This document shows positions 16,504 through 25,830 of a stretch of DNA of 64,000 nt, piece after piece. Source of the DNA: Hahella chejuensis KCTC 2396 (GTDB lineage Bacteria; Pseudomonadota; Gammaproteobacteria; Pseudomonadales; Oleiphilaceae); NCBI RefSeq assembly GCF_000012985.1, contig NC_007645.1, positions 3,750,501 through 3,814,500 of the forward strand. The letters run 5' to 3'. How positions within the stretch are numbered: position 1 is the stretch's first letter; each line of letters opens with the position of its first letter. Position numbers and translations under genes: made by a program. Under the pieces are notes generated by a model. It saw only the letters and a list, made by a program, of their open reading frames with translations. It was not told the DNA's origin and did no database searches.

Positions 16504-19500
16504 ATGAGTATACGAGACTTAATTAATAGGCTTACCAACTCCAGTCATGACATCGATATCTCCTGGAAAGTAGATCCAGTTGAAGGGCTGGATTTCATTT
16601 TTAGACCCGAAGCACTCGCTGATATTGAAAGTCGCGCTATCAACAACCCAATGTTTGGCATCCAATACGCCTATCTTAAAGGACTGCATGAAGAAGGAGT
16701 GGCAAGGAATAATGCTAACGGATATACGATTCCAGCACATTTTGTCGCGGAGCTTGATGATGACTTCTGTGAATTATTTCAATTGCCGCGCCCTTACCCA
16801 GGTCTGTATCGATGCAGAATAAAAGGAAATACCGGGCAGGCCGCATTCCATGTATCTATGGATGCCGAGCTTCCTGATGGCTGCGTTATAAACGATATTG
16901 CACTGTTTGGCCCATTTTTGAAATTTACTGACGAAGAACTCTACCGGCTATCACCTCCAGAATGGCAAGCCTTAAATGCTCTAAAAAGGCATATTGATTT
17001 ACCTGCGGATAGTAAAAACGAATACGAAAATAACTGGCTTATATTTCAGCTGCAGTTAGCAAAAAAAGCTGGCGTTCCGCTTAATTTAGCGCACTTCAAT
17101 AAGTTAGAGATCTCACTTCCAACTTCCATTGGTATTGCTGTAGATGAGCTTCCTAACGGGGACTTATCCCTAACACCAACATTCGGGGCGGACATCGCTA
17201 TAGACGATATCAAGACCCGCTTGGACCAGCTACCAACGAACGGCGATCACTGTATATTGCGAATCAAAAATAGGTTTGTATTACTAGATAGCAAAAGACT
17301 TGAAGCCGCCCGTGAAATTCTAACAAGCAGGCATATTCCGAAAGAGCAAGTCGCCACATTTCTAAGATCCCCGACAGCTTACCTTAATGCAGCCCTTATC
17401 GACCTGGATACTGGCTTTTCATTACGCGTGCATGGCGCAGAGAAGTTTTCTCACCGTTACTTCGGTGATGTTGAGAAGTCTGGTATTGATTGGTTTGCCG
17501 TAGATAAATCAATACCAGAACCATTTGAAAGGATAAAAGACCTGGTAGTCTCTGAGGACAATTTAGCAGAGCTTAATGAACTCATCTCAGATGCAAAAAA
17601 TGGTGGCGCAGAGCTCATTGAGTACGCCGATAAAAAATTTGATATATCAGATACAGAAAATGTCAGTCAGACAATAGATCGCATACGAGAAGCCCTAGCC
17701 AGCAGCGATTTGGATAAAGCTCCTCCCGCACTGACAGATGAAAAAGAATCAGATACAACGATAAAAGAGCAAGCCGTTGTATCAATTGACAGCAACGATG
17801 AAAAAGAAGAGTTTGTAAGCAATATTCCTCTTGGCGGCATCAACGCAACGATCCAGAGCTTCGCAACCGACAACTTGAAGCGCTCTCCTTATCCACATCA
17901 AAGTGAAGGCATTAAATGGCTACTTGCTCATATGGATATTGCCATAGAGCATGATGCGCCTAAAGGAGCTTTGCTGGCTGATGACATGGGCCTAGGTAAG
18001 ACTTATATGGCTCTAGTTGCTATTTCAGAATGGCTTCGACGCCAAAAGCCTGAAGGGAAGTACGATAAGCCGGTGTTGATCGTAGCGCCATTGAGCCTCT
18101 TGGAAAACTGGCAGGCGGAGGTAAATGAAACCTTCATAAAATCACCATTTAGTGACATCGTTATACTTCAATCTGGGAGCGAGTTATCGCGCTTTAAGAT
18201 AAAAGGAGCTAGTCGCGAGACACAGCAAGTATTCGAAGACAAAGACATTATTGAAGACTATGAACAGATTCGTTATTCCCTAAAAGTGGGAGGACTATAC
18301 GGATCAGATCGCCTGGACATGCCTCGTCGCCTTGTTCTTACGACTTACCAAACACTGCGTGACTATCAGTTTTCATTGAGCAGAGTAGACTGGAGCGCAA
18401 TTGTCTTTGACGAAGCTCAAAACATAAAAAACCCAAATGCTCTGGCTACTAGGGCTGCCAAAGGACTAAAGGCGGATTTTAAACTATTAGCTACTGGCAC
18501 TCCGGTGGAAAATACTTTGAAGGACTTTTGGTGCCTTATGGACACCGCAGTTCCAGGGTTATTGGGGGCATGGCAGACTTTTCGGGAAGAATATATAAGC
18601 CCAATCACCTCCGCAGATCCGGATAGCATAAACAATGAGAAATTGAGAATTGGCAAAGCGCTCCGAGATAGAGTTGGCGACTTTATGTTGCGTAGAACAA
18701 AAGAAGAAAAACTGCCTGGAATGCCAGAGAAAACCATCTACTCTGGAGACCCAAACGACCTCACGGATAGCTACCTCCCTACATTAAGCGGCATGATGAG
18801 CGGCGCTCAACTTAAGTATTACGACGAGGTAATTGCCAGCGTACATGGCAGAAAAATTGAAGATAAAAGAAGGATAGTTCTACCTAGCTTACTGAAACTT
18901 AAAATAGCATGTATTCATCATGATATTGGCTCAGGCTACACTCCATCAAATTCACCTAAAGAGTTTCTGAGACATGCAGAAAACTCTATAAAAATACAAG
19001 CAATGCTAGATGTCCTAAAAGACATAGAGAAGCGGCAAGAGAAGGTGCTAGTTTTCGCCACTTCGAAAGCCGTACAGGCTTATACCAGTGCATTAATTAC
19101 AACTTTGTTCAAGATTCAAGCGCCAATCGTCAACGGTGATACCAAAGCCGTAGCAACACCCAAAGATGACCTGACCAGAAAGGCTATCATAGACCGCTTT
19201 CAATCAGAGAAAGGATTCCGTGTCTTAATTATGTCTCCAATCGCAGCAGGCGTTGGGTTGACTGTAGTAGGGGCCAACAATGTAATCCACCTTGAGCGTC
19301 ACTGGAATCCCGCCAAGGAAGCCCAAGCAACTGATCGCGTATATAGAATTGGCCAAAAAAAGAACGTTAATGTTTACCTGCCTATGGCGCTTCACCCAAA
19401 CTTAAGTTCATTCGACATTCAGCTTAATACCCTGTTAAACAATAAGGTTACTCTAAGCGACGCAGTTGTTGCGCCAACTAGCGTTCAACCAGAAGACTTT

Positions 19501-19515
19501 TCAATTTTTAAATAA
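16504..19515 (+). CDS. zorD: Zorya type I Snf2-family helicase/nuclease component ZorD
   Basis: A 1003-residue protein. The first about 450 residues are the family-specific N-terminal region. The Snf2/SWI2 ATPase follows: Walker A in DDMGLGKT (about 495-500), Walker B DEAQ with NIKNP (about 635), motif TGTPVEN, and the C-terminal helicase lobe ending in GVGLTV, HLERHWNPA and DRVYRIGQ (about 915-950). It translocates on and degrades DNA in known systems. The ATG follows the zorC TAA with no gap. It is the last gene of the block; A+T-rich sequence and the GFA-family gene follow within 50 nt, with no clear terminator. Confidence 0.93.
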   Translation: MSIRDLINRLTNSSHDIDISWKVDPVEGLDFIFRPEALADIESRAINNPMFGIQYAYLKGLHEEGVARNNANGYTIPAHFVAELDDDFCELFQLPRPYPGLYRCRIKGNTGQAAFHVSMDAELPDGCVINDIALFGPFLKFTDEELYRLSPPEWQALNALKRHIDLPADSKNEYENNWLIFQLQLAKKAGVPLNLAHFNKLEISLPTSIGIAVDELPNGDLSLTPTFGADIAIDDIKTRLDQLPTNGDHCILRIKNRFVLLDSKRLEAAREILTSRHIPKEQVATFLRSPTAYLNAALIDLDTGFSLRVHGAEKFSHRYFGDVEKSGIDWFAVDKSIPEPFERIKDLVVSEDNLAELNELISDAKNGGAELIEYADKKFDISDTENVSQTIDRIREALASSDLDKAPPALTDEKESDTTIKEQAVVSIDSNDEKEEFVSNIPLGGINATIQSFATDNLKRSPYPHQSEGIKWLLAHMDIAIEHDAPKGALLADDMGLGKTYMALVAISEWLRRQKPEGKYDKPVLIVAPLSLLENWQAEVNETFIKSPFSDIVILQSGSELSRFKIKGASRETQQVFEDKDIIEDYEQIRYSLKVGGLYGSDRLDMPRRLVLTTYQTLRDYQFSLSRVDWSAIVFDEAQNIKNPNALATRAAKGLKADFKLLATGTPVENTLKDFWCLMDTAVPGLLGAWQTFREEYISPITSADPDSINNEKLRIGKALRDRVGDFMLRRTKEEKLPGMPEKTIYSGDPNDLTDSYLPTLSGMMSGAQLKYYDEVIASVHGRKIEDKRRIVLPSLLKLKIACIHHDIGSGYTPSNSPKEFLRHAENSIKIQAMLDVLKDIEKRQEKVLVFATSKAVQAYTSALITTLFKIQAPIVNGDTKAVATPKDDLTRKAIIDRFQSEKGFRVLIMSPIAAGVGLTVVGANNVIHLERHWNPAKEAQATDRVYRIGQKKNVNVYLPMALHPNLSSFDIQLNTLLNNKVTLSDAVVAPTSVQPEDFSIFK

Positions 19516-19562
19516 TCAAAACATACAATGCTATCGCAAACTATTTTTTAAAGCTTATGTCA

Positions 19563-19982
19563 TCACTGCGGCCCCCTCTCCACCATCGGCGCCTTCTCCA
19601 GCTCTGTATCCCACTCAGCCCTACTCTCGACAAAAATATGCGCATTGGGTTTTATCGTGACTTTGCTATCCAGGCTGCCGGCGGGAACGGCCAGGAGTTG
19701 ACCATTCATTTGGATATTGGGTAACGCAGAGCCGCAGTGTAAGCAAAAGCTTTTATTATGCTGGGTTCCTGGCAGCGTGAAAATTTTGACCTGCTCTTCA
19801 CCGCTCAACCACACCAATTGCGCTTTGGTAGAGAACAAGTTTGAGGCGTGCGCAGATCCGGTGTCTTTACGGCAATACGCGCAGTGGCAGAGATAGAAGC
19901 TTTCAAAATCGCCCTCTATCTCAAAACGTGCTTCGCCGCATAGGCAGGAGCCGTGGTGTCTGGCGCTCATTTCCAATTCCAT
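19563..19982 (-). CDS. GFA/CENP-V-family zinc protein
   Basis: A 139-residue protein with the full zinc-binding pattern: GSCLCGEARF (about 12-21), CHCAYCRK (about 32-39) and FCLHCGSALP (about 79-88). The family covers glutathione-dependent formaldehyde-activating enzyme homologues, most of which have no proven activity. Start choice is uncertain: ATG at 19980-19982 or four codons later at 19968-19970, where GGAA spacing is slightly better. The gene is convergent with zorD. Its base composition returns to the genome average, so it marks the outer edge of the Zorya block. Confidence 0.87.
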   Translation of the reverse strand: MELEMSARHHGSCLCGEARFEIEGDFESFYLCHCAYCRKDTGSAHASNLFSTKAQLVWLSGEEQVKIFTLPGTQHNKSFCLHCGSALPNIQMNGQLLAVPAGSLDSKVTIKPNAHIFVESRAEWDTELEKAPMVERGPQ

Positions 19983-20023
19983 CCAATAATCATTTGGTTT
20001 TTACAATTCTAGGGGCAGGCTCC

Positions 20024-20824
20024 CTAATCCTTAGACGCCCCACCCTCCCCGACATACTGCAGTTCCTTCATCTTAAGCACGCGGGTGAATTCGTCGAGGC
20101 TGTCTTGTTCGTCTTTTGTCAGGGTGACGCCGCTGCGTTGGGCTTCTCTGAGTGCGGCGATTCTGTCGCCGAGGTAGTTGATGTCCCGTTTCAGTTCGTT
20201 GCGGGAGGGGCTGCGGTTTTCGAAGGCTTTGGTGACTTCCACCAGGCCCGCCATTAGCGAACAGCTGTCGTGGTAGGCTTGCAGGTCGAGGACGGCGAGG
20301 GACAGCGGGTAGTCCGTGGTGGTGTTTTTCATGCCGGCTTCCAGCACGGCTTTGTGTTTGGAGCGGGCGACGTCGATGGAGCGTAGTATGGTCGTGCCCA
20401 GGGCGTCTGCGTAGACCTCTTTGTTCACTAAAGATTGAATGCCGGATGTGGCGGTGGCGGCGGCGGCCAGGTTGCCGGCGGTTTGGGCGTGGGAAAGCAC
20501 GGAAGCGGTTCCCGAGAACAGCATGGCCGCCGAACCGGTTCCCACGTTCCAGGCGTTGGCGTTCGAGATAATGCCGGCTTTATGCAGGGTGCATTTTCTA
20601 TCCGATAAGGCGATTGCTTGCGATATGACCTGATTGCGATAAGTTTTGCTGTTGCTTTTCAGGTTCAATTGGGACAGATCGATCATCCCATCTTCGGTGA
20701 TGTAGGGGTGGTCGGAGGAATGTTTCGCCGGCAGGATCAACGCTCCCGGCAGGTAGTTTTTCGCAATAGACTCACATCCAGACAGTATGATCGCGACTGC
20801 GATTAACGTGATTTGACGCATCAT
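20024..20824 (-). CDS. Lipoprotein of unknown function
   Basis: A 266-residue protein with a lipoprotein signal (MMRQITLIAVAIILSGC; lipobox Ser-Gly-Cys). After a short linker comes a mostly helical region with a small Ala/Gly/Thr-rich stretch (about 95-125) that could be membrane-embedded. The C-terminal third is charged and coiled-coil-like (KRDINYLGDRIAALREAQRS). I chose the ATG at 20822-20824, with AGGAG upstream; a GTG at 20831-20833 is too close to that site. Neighbours give no function. Confidence 0.75.
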   Translation of the reverse strand: MMRQITLIAVAIILSGCESIAKNYLPGALILPAKHSSDHPYITEDGMIDLSQLNLKSNSKTYRNQVISQAIALSDRKCTLHKAGIISNANAWNVGTGSAAMLFSGTASVLSHAQTAGNLAAAATATSGIQSLVNKEVYADALGTTILRSIDVARSKHKAVLEAGMKNTTTDYPLSLAVLDLQAYHDSCSLMAGLVEVTKAFENRSPSRNELKRDINYLGDRIAALREAQRSGVTLTKDEQDSLDEFTRVLKMKELQYVGEGGASKD

Positions 20825-21007
20825 CCTTCTCACTCCTGTTGACTGACATCTTCAGTTACCTATCCCTACATTCCCTATTTCGCGCCGCGCACCTCCACAC
20901 AAATCTGTAGATTTACAAATTTTCTTCTTAAATCAAAAAGTAGCTCACTCTCCGCTGCGCGGCCAATCTATCGGCCTCCCTGCCGCATCGACCGCCTCAA
21001 CGTACAG

Positions 21008-22063
21008 TTAATGCTGCGCGGCCACGGATGTTGAGGCCATGTCCATCGCCTGCAACAGCAGCCGCCGAACGCGGTCATGATGATGAAACACTCTGCGGAT
21101 ATCCGACAAAGACCAGGCGACGTTTTCCAATACCACCAAAGTGATTTTGCGCTCAGGGTAATACGCCAGCGTGGAGATATAGCCAGGCGCATACCCGCTA
21201 TGACTGAACTCAGAAGGAGCCTGCTGCGACACCTGCACGCCAAAACCGTACCCCAACTCACCCCAGCGATGGCTCCGGGTTGCGGAGGCGGCCAGCATAC
21301 GTTGGCGCCACTCCGGCTGCAGCGCCTCTCCTTCATACAGGCATTGGCTCCAGCGCACCAGATCCTGAGCCGTAGACACGACGCCGGAAGATGGCGCGTG
21401 ATGAAATAAAGTCTGATTATCCACCGCTTGTAATTCGCCTTGGTCAGACTCCCTGTAACCGGTCGCCAATCGTTCCAGATAAACCGTATTCTCCGCCGAA
21501 GGAACGACGCTTTCCGTCATACCACATTGCTGAAACAAAGTCGCAGCCAACTTCGAGTAGGTATGCTGAGAGACCTTTTCGACCAGAGCGCCGACAATGT
21601 CATAGCCGTAATTGGAGTACGCGAACCCGCTTCCTGGCGCGAATTTCAAAGGTTCACCTGGACGCGTGACGCCGGAGGTATGATTGAGCAGTTCGCGAAT
21701 ACGCACCCGATCCAACCAAGGCTCAGTGAGGCCGCTATCATAATCGGCGAGCGTCGCATCCAGTTTGATCGCCCCCGATTGCGCAAGTTGCAGCGCCAGC
21801 ACAGCGGTGATCTGCTTACTCAACGAGCCGATCGCAAACCGACTTTCCTTACTCAACCGCCCCTTCACGCCCGCAGCGTAACGGAATAAAACTTCATCGC
21901 CTTGCGCGATCATGACAACGCCGCTGAACGGCCGGGGCTCCTGCTCCGCAAGCGACTCCGCCAGGGCTCTCGCATCCAGCTTCAATGGCGCAGATTGCGC
22001 ATTAAACGCGACGCTAAAAAGACCGACAGACAGCCACTTTATGACGTCCCTGAATCTACTCAT
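21008..22063 (-). CDS. Serine hydrolase, class C beta-lactamase family
   Basis: A 351-residue exported protein with a signal peptide about 1-24 (...AFNAQSA). Catalytic motifs of the beta-lactamase/DD-peptidase fold are present: SLSK (about Ser79-Lys82), YSNYG (Tyr about 150) and HSGYAPG (third motif, replacing KTG). This family includes esterases, D-amino-acid peptidases and penicillin-binding-protein-like enzymes as well as AmpC. The HxG third motif favours an esterase or peptidase over a true beta-lactamase. It is divergent from bacterioferritin and stands alone. Confidence 0.88.
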   Translation of the reverse strand: MSRFRDVIKWLSVGLFSVAFNAQSAPLKLDARALAESLAEQEPRPFSGVVMIAQGDEVLFRYAAGVKGRLSKESRFAIGSLSKQITAVLALQLAQSGAIKLDATLADYDSGLTEPWLDRVRIRELLNHTSGVTRPGEPLKFAPGSGFAYSNYGYDIVGALVEKVSQHTYSKLAATLFQQCGMTESVVPSAENTVYLERLATGYRESDQGELQAVDNQTLFHHAPSSGVVSTAQDLVRWSQCLYEGEALQPEWRQRMLAASATRSHRWGELGYGFGVQVSQQAPSEFSHSGYAPGYISTLAYYPERKITLVVLENVAWSLSDIRRVFHHHDRVRRLLLQAMDMASTSVAAQH

Positions 22064-22190
22064 CCTTACATATCCTGATCTTTAATAGCCAATGTCCTCA
22101 GAGCCGGGCGACGCCTCGGCAAAGAAGAAACCAAACACGAATGAGAATCGAATTTACCACGCCTTTTGTTTATATATCAATTGGTTACAT

Positions 22191-22219
22191 TTTATACTCA
22201 GCGATAACTGGCCTATAAT
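22191..22219 (+). promoter_or_regulatory. Predicted sigma-70 promoter for bacterioferritin
   Basis: A perfect -10 box TATAAT (22214-22219) stands 17 nt after TTTATA (22191-22196), a 4/6 match to the -35 box. This gives a leader of roughly 75 nt before the bfr ATG. No clear Fur box was recognised in or around it. Confidence 0.45.
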
Positions 22220-22301
22220 GTTCAAACCGCGATCAAAGAGGCACATCCCCCAGGGGCGTCGGCTTTTTCCCTTGAGGGTCACCGGGAGGGAGGTTAAGAC
22301 C

Positions 22302-22766
22302 ATGAAAAGCGATCCGAAAATCATCACTCATCTGAACACTGTCTTGGGCAACGAACTAATCGCCATCAATCAGTATTTCCTGCACGCCCGCATGTACAAG
22401 AACTGGGGACTGAAAGAACTCAACGAGCATGAGTATGAAGAGTCCATTGATGAAATGAAGCATGCGGATAATCTGATCAATCGCATTCTCTTTTTGGAAG
22501 GTCTGCCCAATCTGCAAAAACTGGGTAAGCTCCGCATAGGCGAAAATGTGCGCGAAATGCTGTCCTGCGATCTCAGTCTGGAAATGGACGCCGCCAAAGA
22601 CCTGCGCACCGCCATCGCATACTGCGAAGAACATGCGGACTACGTAAGCCGGGACCTATTCCAGGACATCCTGGAAGATGAAGAGGAGCACATCGACTGG
22701 CTGGAAACCCAGCTGGATCTGATGGACAAAGTGGGCGAGCAAAATTACCTGCAGTCTCATATGTGA
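22302..22766 (+). CDS. bfr: Bacterioferritin
   Basis: A 154-residue haem-containing ferritin. All canonical residues fall at the standard numbering: ferroxidase ligands Glu18, Glu51, His54, Glu94, Glu127 and His130, plus Tyr25 and haem-ligand Met52. It stores iron as a 24-subunit shell. The open frame extends to 22092, but the ATG at 22302 has a very strong GGGAGGGAGG site and matches the family start. A copy of the repeat hairpin (22805-22848) and a bidirectional terminator (22928-22954) follow. It is monocistronic. Confidence 0.97.
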   Translation: MKSDPKIITHLNTVLGNELIAINQYFLHARMYKNWGLKELNEHEYEESIDEMKHADNLINRILFLEGLPNLQKLGKLRIGENVREMLSCDLSLEMDAAKDLRTAIAYCEEHADYVSRDLFQDILEDEEEHIDWLETQLDLMDKVGEQNYLQSHM

Positions 22767-22804
22767 GACCGCTGCGCGTTTACTGCTCTGAGGGCTGTTG
22801 GTGT

Positions 22805-22848
22805 GGCAGACAAGTAGAAGGAAGCTATTTGTCTGCCTGATTAATAAC
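22805..22848. repeat. Partial copy of the multi-hairpin repeat (right end only)
   Basis: GGCAGACAAGTAG/CTATTTGTCTGCC around an AAGGAAG loop (22806-22836), followed by TGATTAATAAC. It matches the last hairpin and right end of the full elements at 6011 and 53240. One G-T wobble keeps the stem. It lies 39 nt after bfr and may stabilise the 3' end of its mRNA. Confidence 0.85.
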
Positions 22849-22927
22849 TAAAGGTAGGAGCGCAATAACGCCAAGCCAAAGTAAGTGGTCTCATCAAACT
22901 GGCTGATTTCATTGACAGAAACTTGAA

Positions 22928-22954
22928 AAGCGGCTGGAGGTTTTCCAGCCGCTT
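22928..22954. terminator. Bidirectional hairpin terminator
   Basis: A perfect 11-bp stem AAGCGGCTGGA/TCCAGCCGCTT with a 5-nt loop lies between convergent bfr and the TauE/SafE gene. Flanking T/A tracts are short, so efficiency is uncertain. Confidence 0.65.
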
Positions 22955-23009
22955 ATTCGCCATTGCGTGGATATAGATTGCCGGTGATATCCGCCCACGA
23001 AGAGCCGCC

Positions 23010-24134
23010 TCAGCTCAGGTCCGCCGCTTCCACCTGTTTCACAGTGCGCCCCTGAGACGGATAGGGATTCTGAGACAAGGACTGTCCAGACATTTCCGCC
23101 AGATACGCCAGACGAGTCTTCGCCGCTTGTTTTTCCTTGGCCTCCCCTACCAGAACCGCACCCCAGGCGCGCAGACGCTCAAAGCCATACAGACAGACGC
23201 CTACCGCGCCCACCGCCATCAGAACCCCAGCCACGCCCAGAGTGTGACGCTCAACGGAGCAAGTCCAGATAAACTGTCCCACACACAGCACCGCTACAAA
23301 TAACAGGGTCGGCTTACGCCCGATCAGGTCGACGATATACGCGCCCAAAGGCGCTCCCAGAGCGACAATAGGAGCCGCCGCCAGCCAGTTTTCATACACG
23401 CCGGGCTGCATGCCGGTGGACAGATTTTTAACCACCACGCCCAGCACGGAAGTGAACGCCATGATGACGACAGAGGTAGGAATCGCGATCTTGAGATCCG
23501 CACGGCACAGCAGCACCAGCGCGCTGTAGATCACCATATCGATGCCGACGCCGGTGACGGAAGCGACTGACGCGCCGGCGCACAGGCCAAGCATGACGCC
23601 GACTCTGAAATCCCAGTGCTCATCAAACTCAGTCATGCCGCTATGACCGGCGATCTCACGAATACGGTACAGGTGCAAAATGCCGAAACTGGCCCAGATC
23701 ACCGCGAACACGACCTTAATCAACAAACCGGGAACATAGGGGGCGATAAAGAAAATTCCCAAAGGCGTACCGATCAGTGCGCCGAACATAGCGCCGAACA
23801 GCATCGACCAGGCCAAAGGCTGGCGACGAGCCAATATGAAAATGCTGGCGCTGGTCATGCCGATCGCCTGTACGGCGAAACTGAAGTCCCGCCCCAAGGT
23901 CGCCGGCATATCAAACAACAGCACCAGCACAGGAAACCCAATCGTGCCGCCGCCCATGGGCGTGGAACCGGCGGCGTAACTGCCCAGCGCCATCGCCAGA
24001 GCGATGGGCCAGTGTTCCGTCACCGCCTCCCATTGACCAAGGCCGAACACCAGGAAAGCCCAAACGCTATAAAAACCAACCAGCCATAACAGCCAAACCC
24101 AAATGAATTTCTTACGCGGAGCTTGTATCGTCAT
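23010..24134 (-). CDS. TauE/SafE-family membrane transporter
   Basis: A 374-residue integral membrane protein with about eight or nine hydrophobic helices. The N-terminal half has the motif GSYAAGSTPMGGGTIGFPVL and the second half has GASVASVTGVGIDMVIY, the paired Gly-rich repeats of the TauE/SafE family (DUF81). Members export sulfite, sulfoacetate or related anions. The C-terminal 50 residues are hydrophilic and cytoplasmic. It is monocistronic, convergent with bfr. The substrate is not predictable. Confidence 0.87.
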   Translation of the reverse strand: MTIQAPRKKFIWVWLLWLVGFYSVWAFLVFGLGQWEAVTEHWPIALAMALGSYAAGSTPMGGGTIGFPVLVLLFDMPATLGRDFSFAVQAIGMTSASIFILARRQPLAWSMLFGAMFGALIGTPLGIFFIAPYVPGLLIKVVFAVIWASFGILHLYRIREIAGHSGMTEFDEHWDFRVGVMLGLCAGASVASVTGVGIDMVIYSALVLLCRADLKIAIPTSVVIMAFTSVLGVVVKNLSTGMQPGVYENWLAAAPIVALGAPLGAYIVDLIGRKPTLLFVAVLCVGQFIWTCSVERHTLGVAGVLMAVGAVGVCLYGFERLRAWGAVLVGEAKEKQAAKTRLAYLAEMSGQSLSQNPYPSQGRTVKQVEAADLS

Positions 24135-24204
24135 AAAAGTTACCAGGCGTTAATTGCAACTGAGCCTAGATACTAAAATGACGCTCCTACCGACTGCTAT
24201 GGAC

Positions 24205-24231
24205 AAAACCGGGACTTACTGTCCCGGTTTT
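24205..24231 (-). terminator. Hairpin terminator downstream of REC-PAS gene
   Basis: A perfect 11-bp stem AAAACCGGGAC/GTCCCGGTTTT with loop TTACT. The tailing T run in the minus direction is built into the stem. It stands 21 nt past the stop codon of the minus-strand regulator gene; the divergent TauE/SafE gene begins at 24134. Confidence 0.7.
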
Positions 24232-24252
24232 GGTTATTGTCCTGGGTGGTTT

Positions 24253-24984
24253 TTATTGAAATTTCGACGGGAAGACGTAGAAGACAATGCGCTCGATGCA
24301 ACCGTCTCCATCCCGGAATGGCTTGATCAAAGTCTCGGTTTTCAGGGAGCCGCCGTCCTTGCGACGCAGATGCAGTTCCCCCTCCCAACATCCCCGGTCC
24401 AGGACATCGGCGTACAGCGCCTGATACGCCTCACGAGGCTGCTGGTCAGATCGCATGGTGGAGGACGCCACGCCAATCAGCTCATGGGCCTCGTACCCCA
24501 GCCAGAAGCACAGCTTCTCATTGATATCAGTCACCACACCGCTGCGATCGATCACCACCACCCCTTCCCTGGCGTTGTCGAGAATATCGCGAAACGCCTG
24601 CGCATCCTCGCGTCCCGCAGCAGAACGCAAAGACTGGGTCACCACGCGCACCAGATCTTCATCGTCCCAGGGTTTGGTTATAAAAGTATTGACGCGGGCG
24701 CTGTTGACCGCGTCCCGCAACATGGAAAATTCACTTAACCCGCTCATCAACACTCTCTCGATGCGTGGGTACTTGTGACCCACTTTTTGCAGAAATTCTA
24801 CGCCGTTCATGTAGGGCATGTTGAAATCGGTGATAACCACGTCGAAATCATGCTGTTGCATGAGCCGCAGCGCAGCCACGCCATCATGAGCGGAATGAGT
24901 GCGATAACCTCGTCGGTGAAGTAGACGGGTCAGGGATTGAGTCACCCCGGGTTCATCATCAACCAAAAGGACCGCGCCGTTCAT
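24253..24984 (-). CDS. Response regulator with PAS output domain
   Basis: A 243-residue protein. The receiver domain (1-120) has the DD pair at 9-10, phospho-acceptor Asp53 in VITDFNMPYMNG and Lys in FITKPWDDEDL, the variant seen in HD-GYP/PAS-linked regulators of the RpfG/CckA-like group. A PAS domain follows (about 128-235; DITVDIN-like core reading VVTDINEKLCFWLGY). There is no DNA-binding or enzymatic output, so it probably passes the signal by protein contact. I chose the ATG at 24982-24984 because GAGGGTGA lies upstream; the frame opens at 25017. Confidence 0.85.
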   Translation of the reverse strand: MNGAVLLVDDEPGVTQSLTRLLHRRGYRTHSAHDGVAALRLMQQHDFDVVITDFNMPYMNGVEFLQKVGHKYPRIERVLMSGLSEFSMLRDAVNSARVNTFITKPWDDEDLVRVVTQSLRSAAGREDAQAFRDILDNAREGVVVIDRSGVVTDINEKLCFWLGYEAHELIGVASSTMRSDQQPREAYQALYADVLDRGCWEGELHLRRKDGGSLKTETLIKPFRDGDGCIERIVFYVFPSKFQ

Positions 24985-25083
24985 AGAATCACCCTCTTTC
25001 GCCTGAATGTGATTCAAGTCTAGGCTTCAGTTCCCGGTTAGTAAGCGAGGATTTGGTAAATTAGGGAAACGGTTTGTTATCTC

Positions 25084-25452
25084 TTATGACCGTATTTGCA
25101 GCGCTCCCAGCCCCAATAATCCCAAGCCGATCAGACTGAGCCCGAACACCGCCGCCACAGTTGGATTGGCGGACGCCGAAGCGCCAGTCACCGACTCTGT
25201 CGCAGTCATCGCAACGCCTGTCGACGACAGCTCGGAGGTTTTGCAGAAGTCCGTGTTCACGTAAAGTCCACCGCCCATTCCGCACTTGCCCGCCGGCAAG
25301 CGATCAAGCTGCGGCTCTTCATAGCCATACTTGATATTCATACTTTCGAGGGGGCGTTTGAGATCGTACTCCGCAGAGTCCGTAGAAGTGACATAGGCCG
25401 CTTCCGCGTCCCACGCCAATAACAATAAGAGCCATAGCGATATTGTTTTCAT
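25084..25452 (-). CDS. Small exported protein with C-terminal membrane-anchor/sorting-like tail
   Basis: A 122-residue protein with a signal peptide (1-18, ending AEA). The mature region has two Cys (in AGKCGMGGG and TDFCKTS), so one disulfide is likely. The C-terminus is a single hydrophobic helix FGLSLIGLGLLGLGALQ followed by an Arg and then the end. That layout copies PEP-CTERM and related sorting signals, but the usual Pro-Glu-Pro is missing (Asn-Pro-Thr stands there). It may be a C-terminally anchored or processed surface protein. No enzyme motif is present. Confidence 0.7.
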   Translation of the reverse strand: MKTISLWLLLLLAWDAEAAYVTSTDSAEYDLKRPLESMNIKYGYEEPQLDRLPAGKCGMGGGLYVNTDFCKTSELSSTGVAMTATESVTGASASANPTVAAVFGLSLIGLGLLGLGALQIRS

Positions 25453-25830
25453 GGTGTCCTTTCCTTGTAAACCGCAAAAGCGCTTCCTGGTTATTCCAAG
25501 ATCTTCGAACGGCGTTACTCCATATGATTAGATTATTAATCCTTTGGTTGAATCCCGTCCATCACTTTTTGTGACGCGCATCACATTTTTATCGGAAAAC
25601 TTAACAGTGTAAATTTATAAAAAAGGAAACGCTTTCATATCACGACAGCCTTTCCACCTCTCGTTTCTTCCAATAAGCATAGCGCAAATGAACTTAAACG
25701 TTTTAGTAATTTTACGTATGGGTGTGTTACAGGAACGTAATTAAAGTTCAACTCCCTGTTAACAAGGGCCGCGCGGTTAGTGCGCGATATACATCTCTAT
25801 ATATTTTGGTTCTCTGGAAATTAATAACGA
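25453..25830. other. A+T-rich intergenic region
   Basis: This is the 378-bp gap between divergent genes. It contains a dyad CCCTGTTAACAAGGG at 25754-25768 and several A+T-rich promoter-like stretches, but no pair of boxes with correct spacing stands out. No RNA gene or open frame was supported. Confidence 0.5.

Noticed and set aside
21008-22063. A true AmpC-type beta-lactamase
   Set aside because: The third motif is HSG and not KTG, and the family is mostly esterases and peptidases, so resistance cannot be claimed.
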